Positions 6,221 to 6,471 of a DNA stretch of 6,471 nt are shown one piece after another. The stretch comes from Streptosporangiaceae bacterium (GTDB lineage: Bacteria; Actinomycetota; Actinomycetes; Streptosporangiales; Streptosporangiaceae). The DNA lies in the NCBI GenBank assembly GCA_030045295.1, contig JASIGD010000412.1, positions 1-6,471 on the forward strand. The letters run 5' to 3'. Position numbers and translations under genes: made by a program. Positions within the stretch are counted from its first letter, which is position 1. Each line of letters starts with the position of its first letter. The notes under the pieces were generated by a model, which searched no databases, was not told the origin of the DNA, and saw only the letters and a program-made list of their open reading frames with translations.

Positions 6221-6471
6221 CCCGAGGCCGCCTCCGTGCGCCGCACTGGCCCAGAGCCGCTCTAACGGCGGAGCGCCGGAAATCAGCGAGAAGACCTACC
6301 TCGTCCGGGGAAGCCCGGGGATCCTCTCGATCGCCGCCGCTTCCGCGCGCCGCCCAGCCGTCCGCCGGTTGACCGTTCGCTCTCCCGCTCAGCGCTTGAC
6401 CGCTCCGCCTCGCGGCGTCGGCCGTATCCCGGCCCCGCGTCCCGCAACCCGGCCTCTGACCGCGCCGCTTC
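6221..6471. other. Gene-free stretch at the right end of the window
   Basis: After the hairpin I see no credible coding region. The open frame running through the stretch on the plus strand to 6372 starts inside the preceding gene in another frame, and its translation is Arg/Pro/Ser-rich with no recognisable motif, as random GC-rich DNA gives. No tRNA or other structured RNA signature is visible. A degenerate 15-base repeat occurs at 6397-6411 and 6457-6471. The stretch may hold the upstream region of a gene beyond the window. Confidence 0.45.

Noticed and set aside
6100..6372. A 90-codon plus-strand frame reaching past the DsbA-like gene
   Set aside because: It starts inside the DsbA-like gene in another frame, is Arg/Pro/Ser-rich, and has no ribosome binding site or motif.
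1..6471. An undescribed defence, mobile or biosynthetic system
   Set aside because: All full-length genes belong to well-known housekeeping families. No tandem repeat array, transposase, integrase, toxin-antitoxin pair or unusual gene fusion was seen on either strand.

Overview
The window comes from the chromosome of a high-GC actinomycete. Codon third positions are almost always G or C, start codons include GTG, and the protein families are typical of Actinobacteria. The Rv2466c-like thioredoxin-fold protein suggests a mycothiol-producing lineage. I see no mobile element, CRISPR array, RNA gene or phage signature, and no clear undescribed system. This looks like a housekeeping region.

Layout, left to right: (1) the 3' end of a membrane-protein gene (1-195, +); (2) a HAD-superfamily hydrolase gene (278-1024, +), whose only workable start is a GTG placed just after a TATAGT box, so its mRNA is probably leaderless; (3) a bacterial-type prolyl-tRNA synthetase with its editing domain, proS (1070-2800, +), whose candidate promoter TAGACT overlaps the stop codon of the HAD gene; (4) a short convergent gap (2801-2862) with a bulged 10-bp hairpin that could end transcription from both sides; (5) an M1-family aminopeptidase N, pepN (2863-5421, -), with all catalytic residues present; (6) a 145-bp divergent intergenic region with a near-perfect 17-bp palindrome; (7) a DsbA/thioredoxin-fold protein resembling M. 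tuberculosis Rv2466c, a mycothiol-dependent nitroreductase (5567-6184, +), but with a single cysteine (CPWA instead of CPWC); (8) about 290 bp at the right end with a hairpin just after the stop codon and no gene I can support.

The genes do not form one pathway. ProRS charges tRNA-Pro, PepN turns over peptides, and the DsbA-like protein belongs to thiol redox metabolism. The divergent pair pepN / Rv2466c-like gene matches the arrangement of Rv2467 and Rv2466c in M. tuberculosis, so this adjacency is probably old and retained. The points most worth a second look are the single-cysteine active site, the two similar promoter/start junctions before the HAD and proS genes, and the two CxxC pairs that bracket the editing domain of ProRS.
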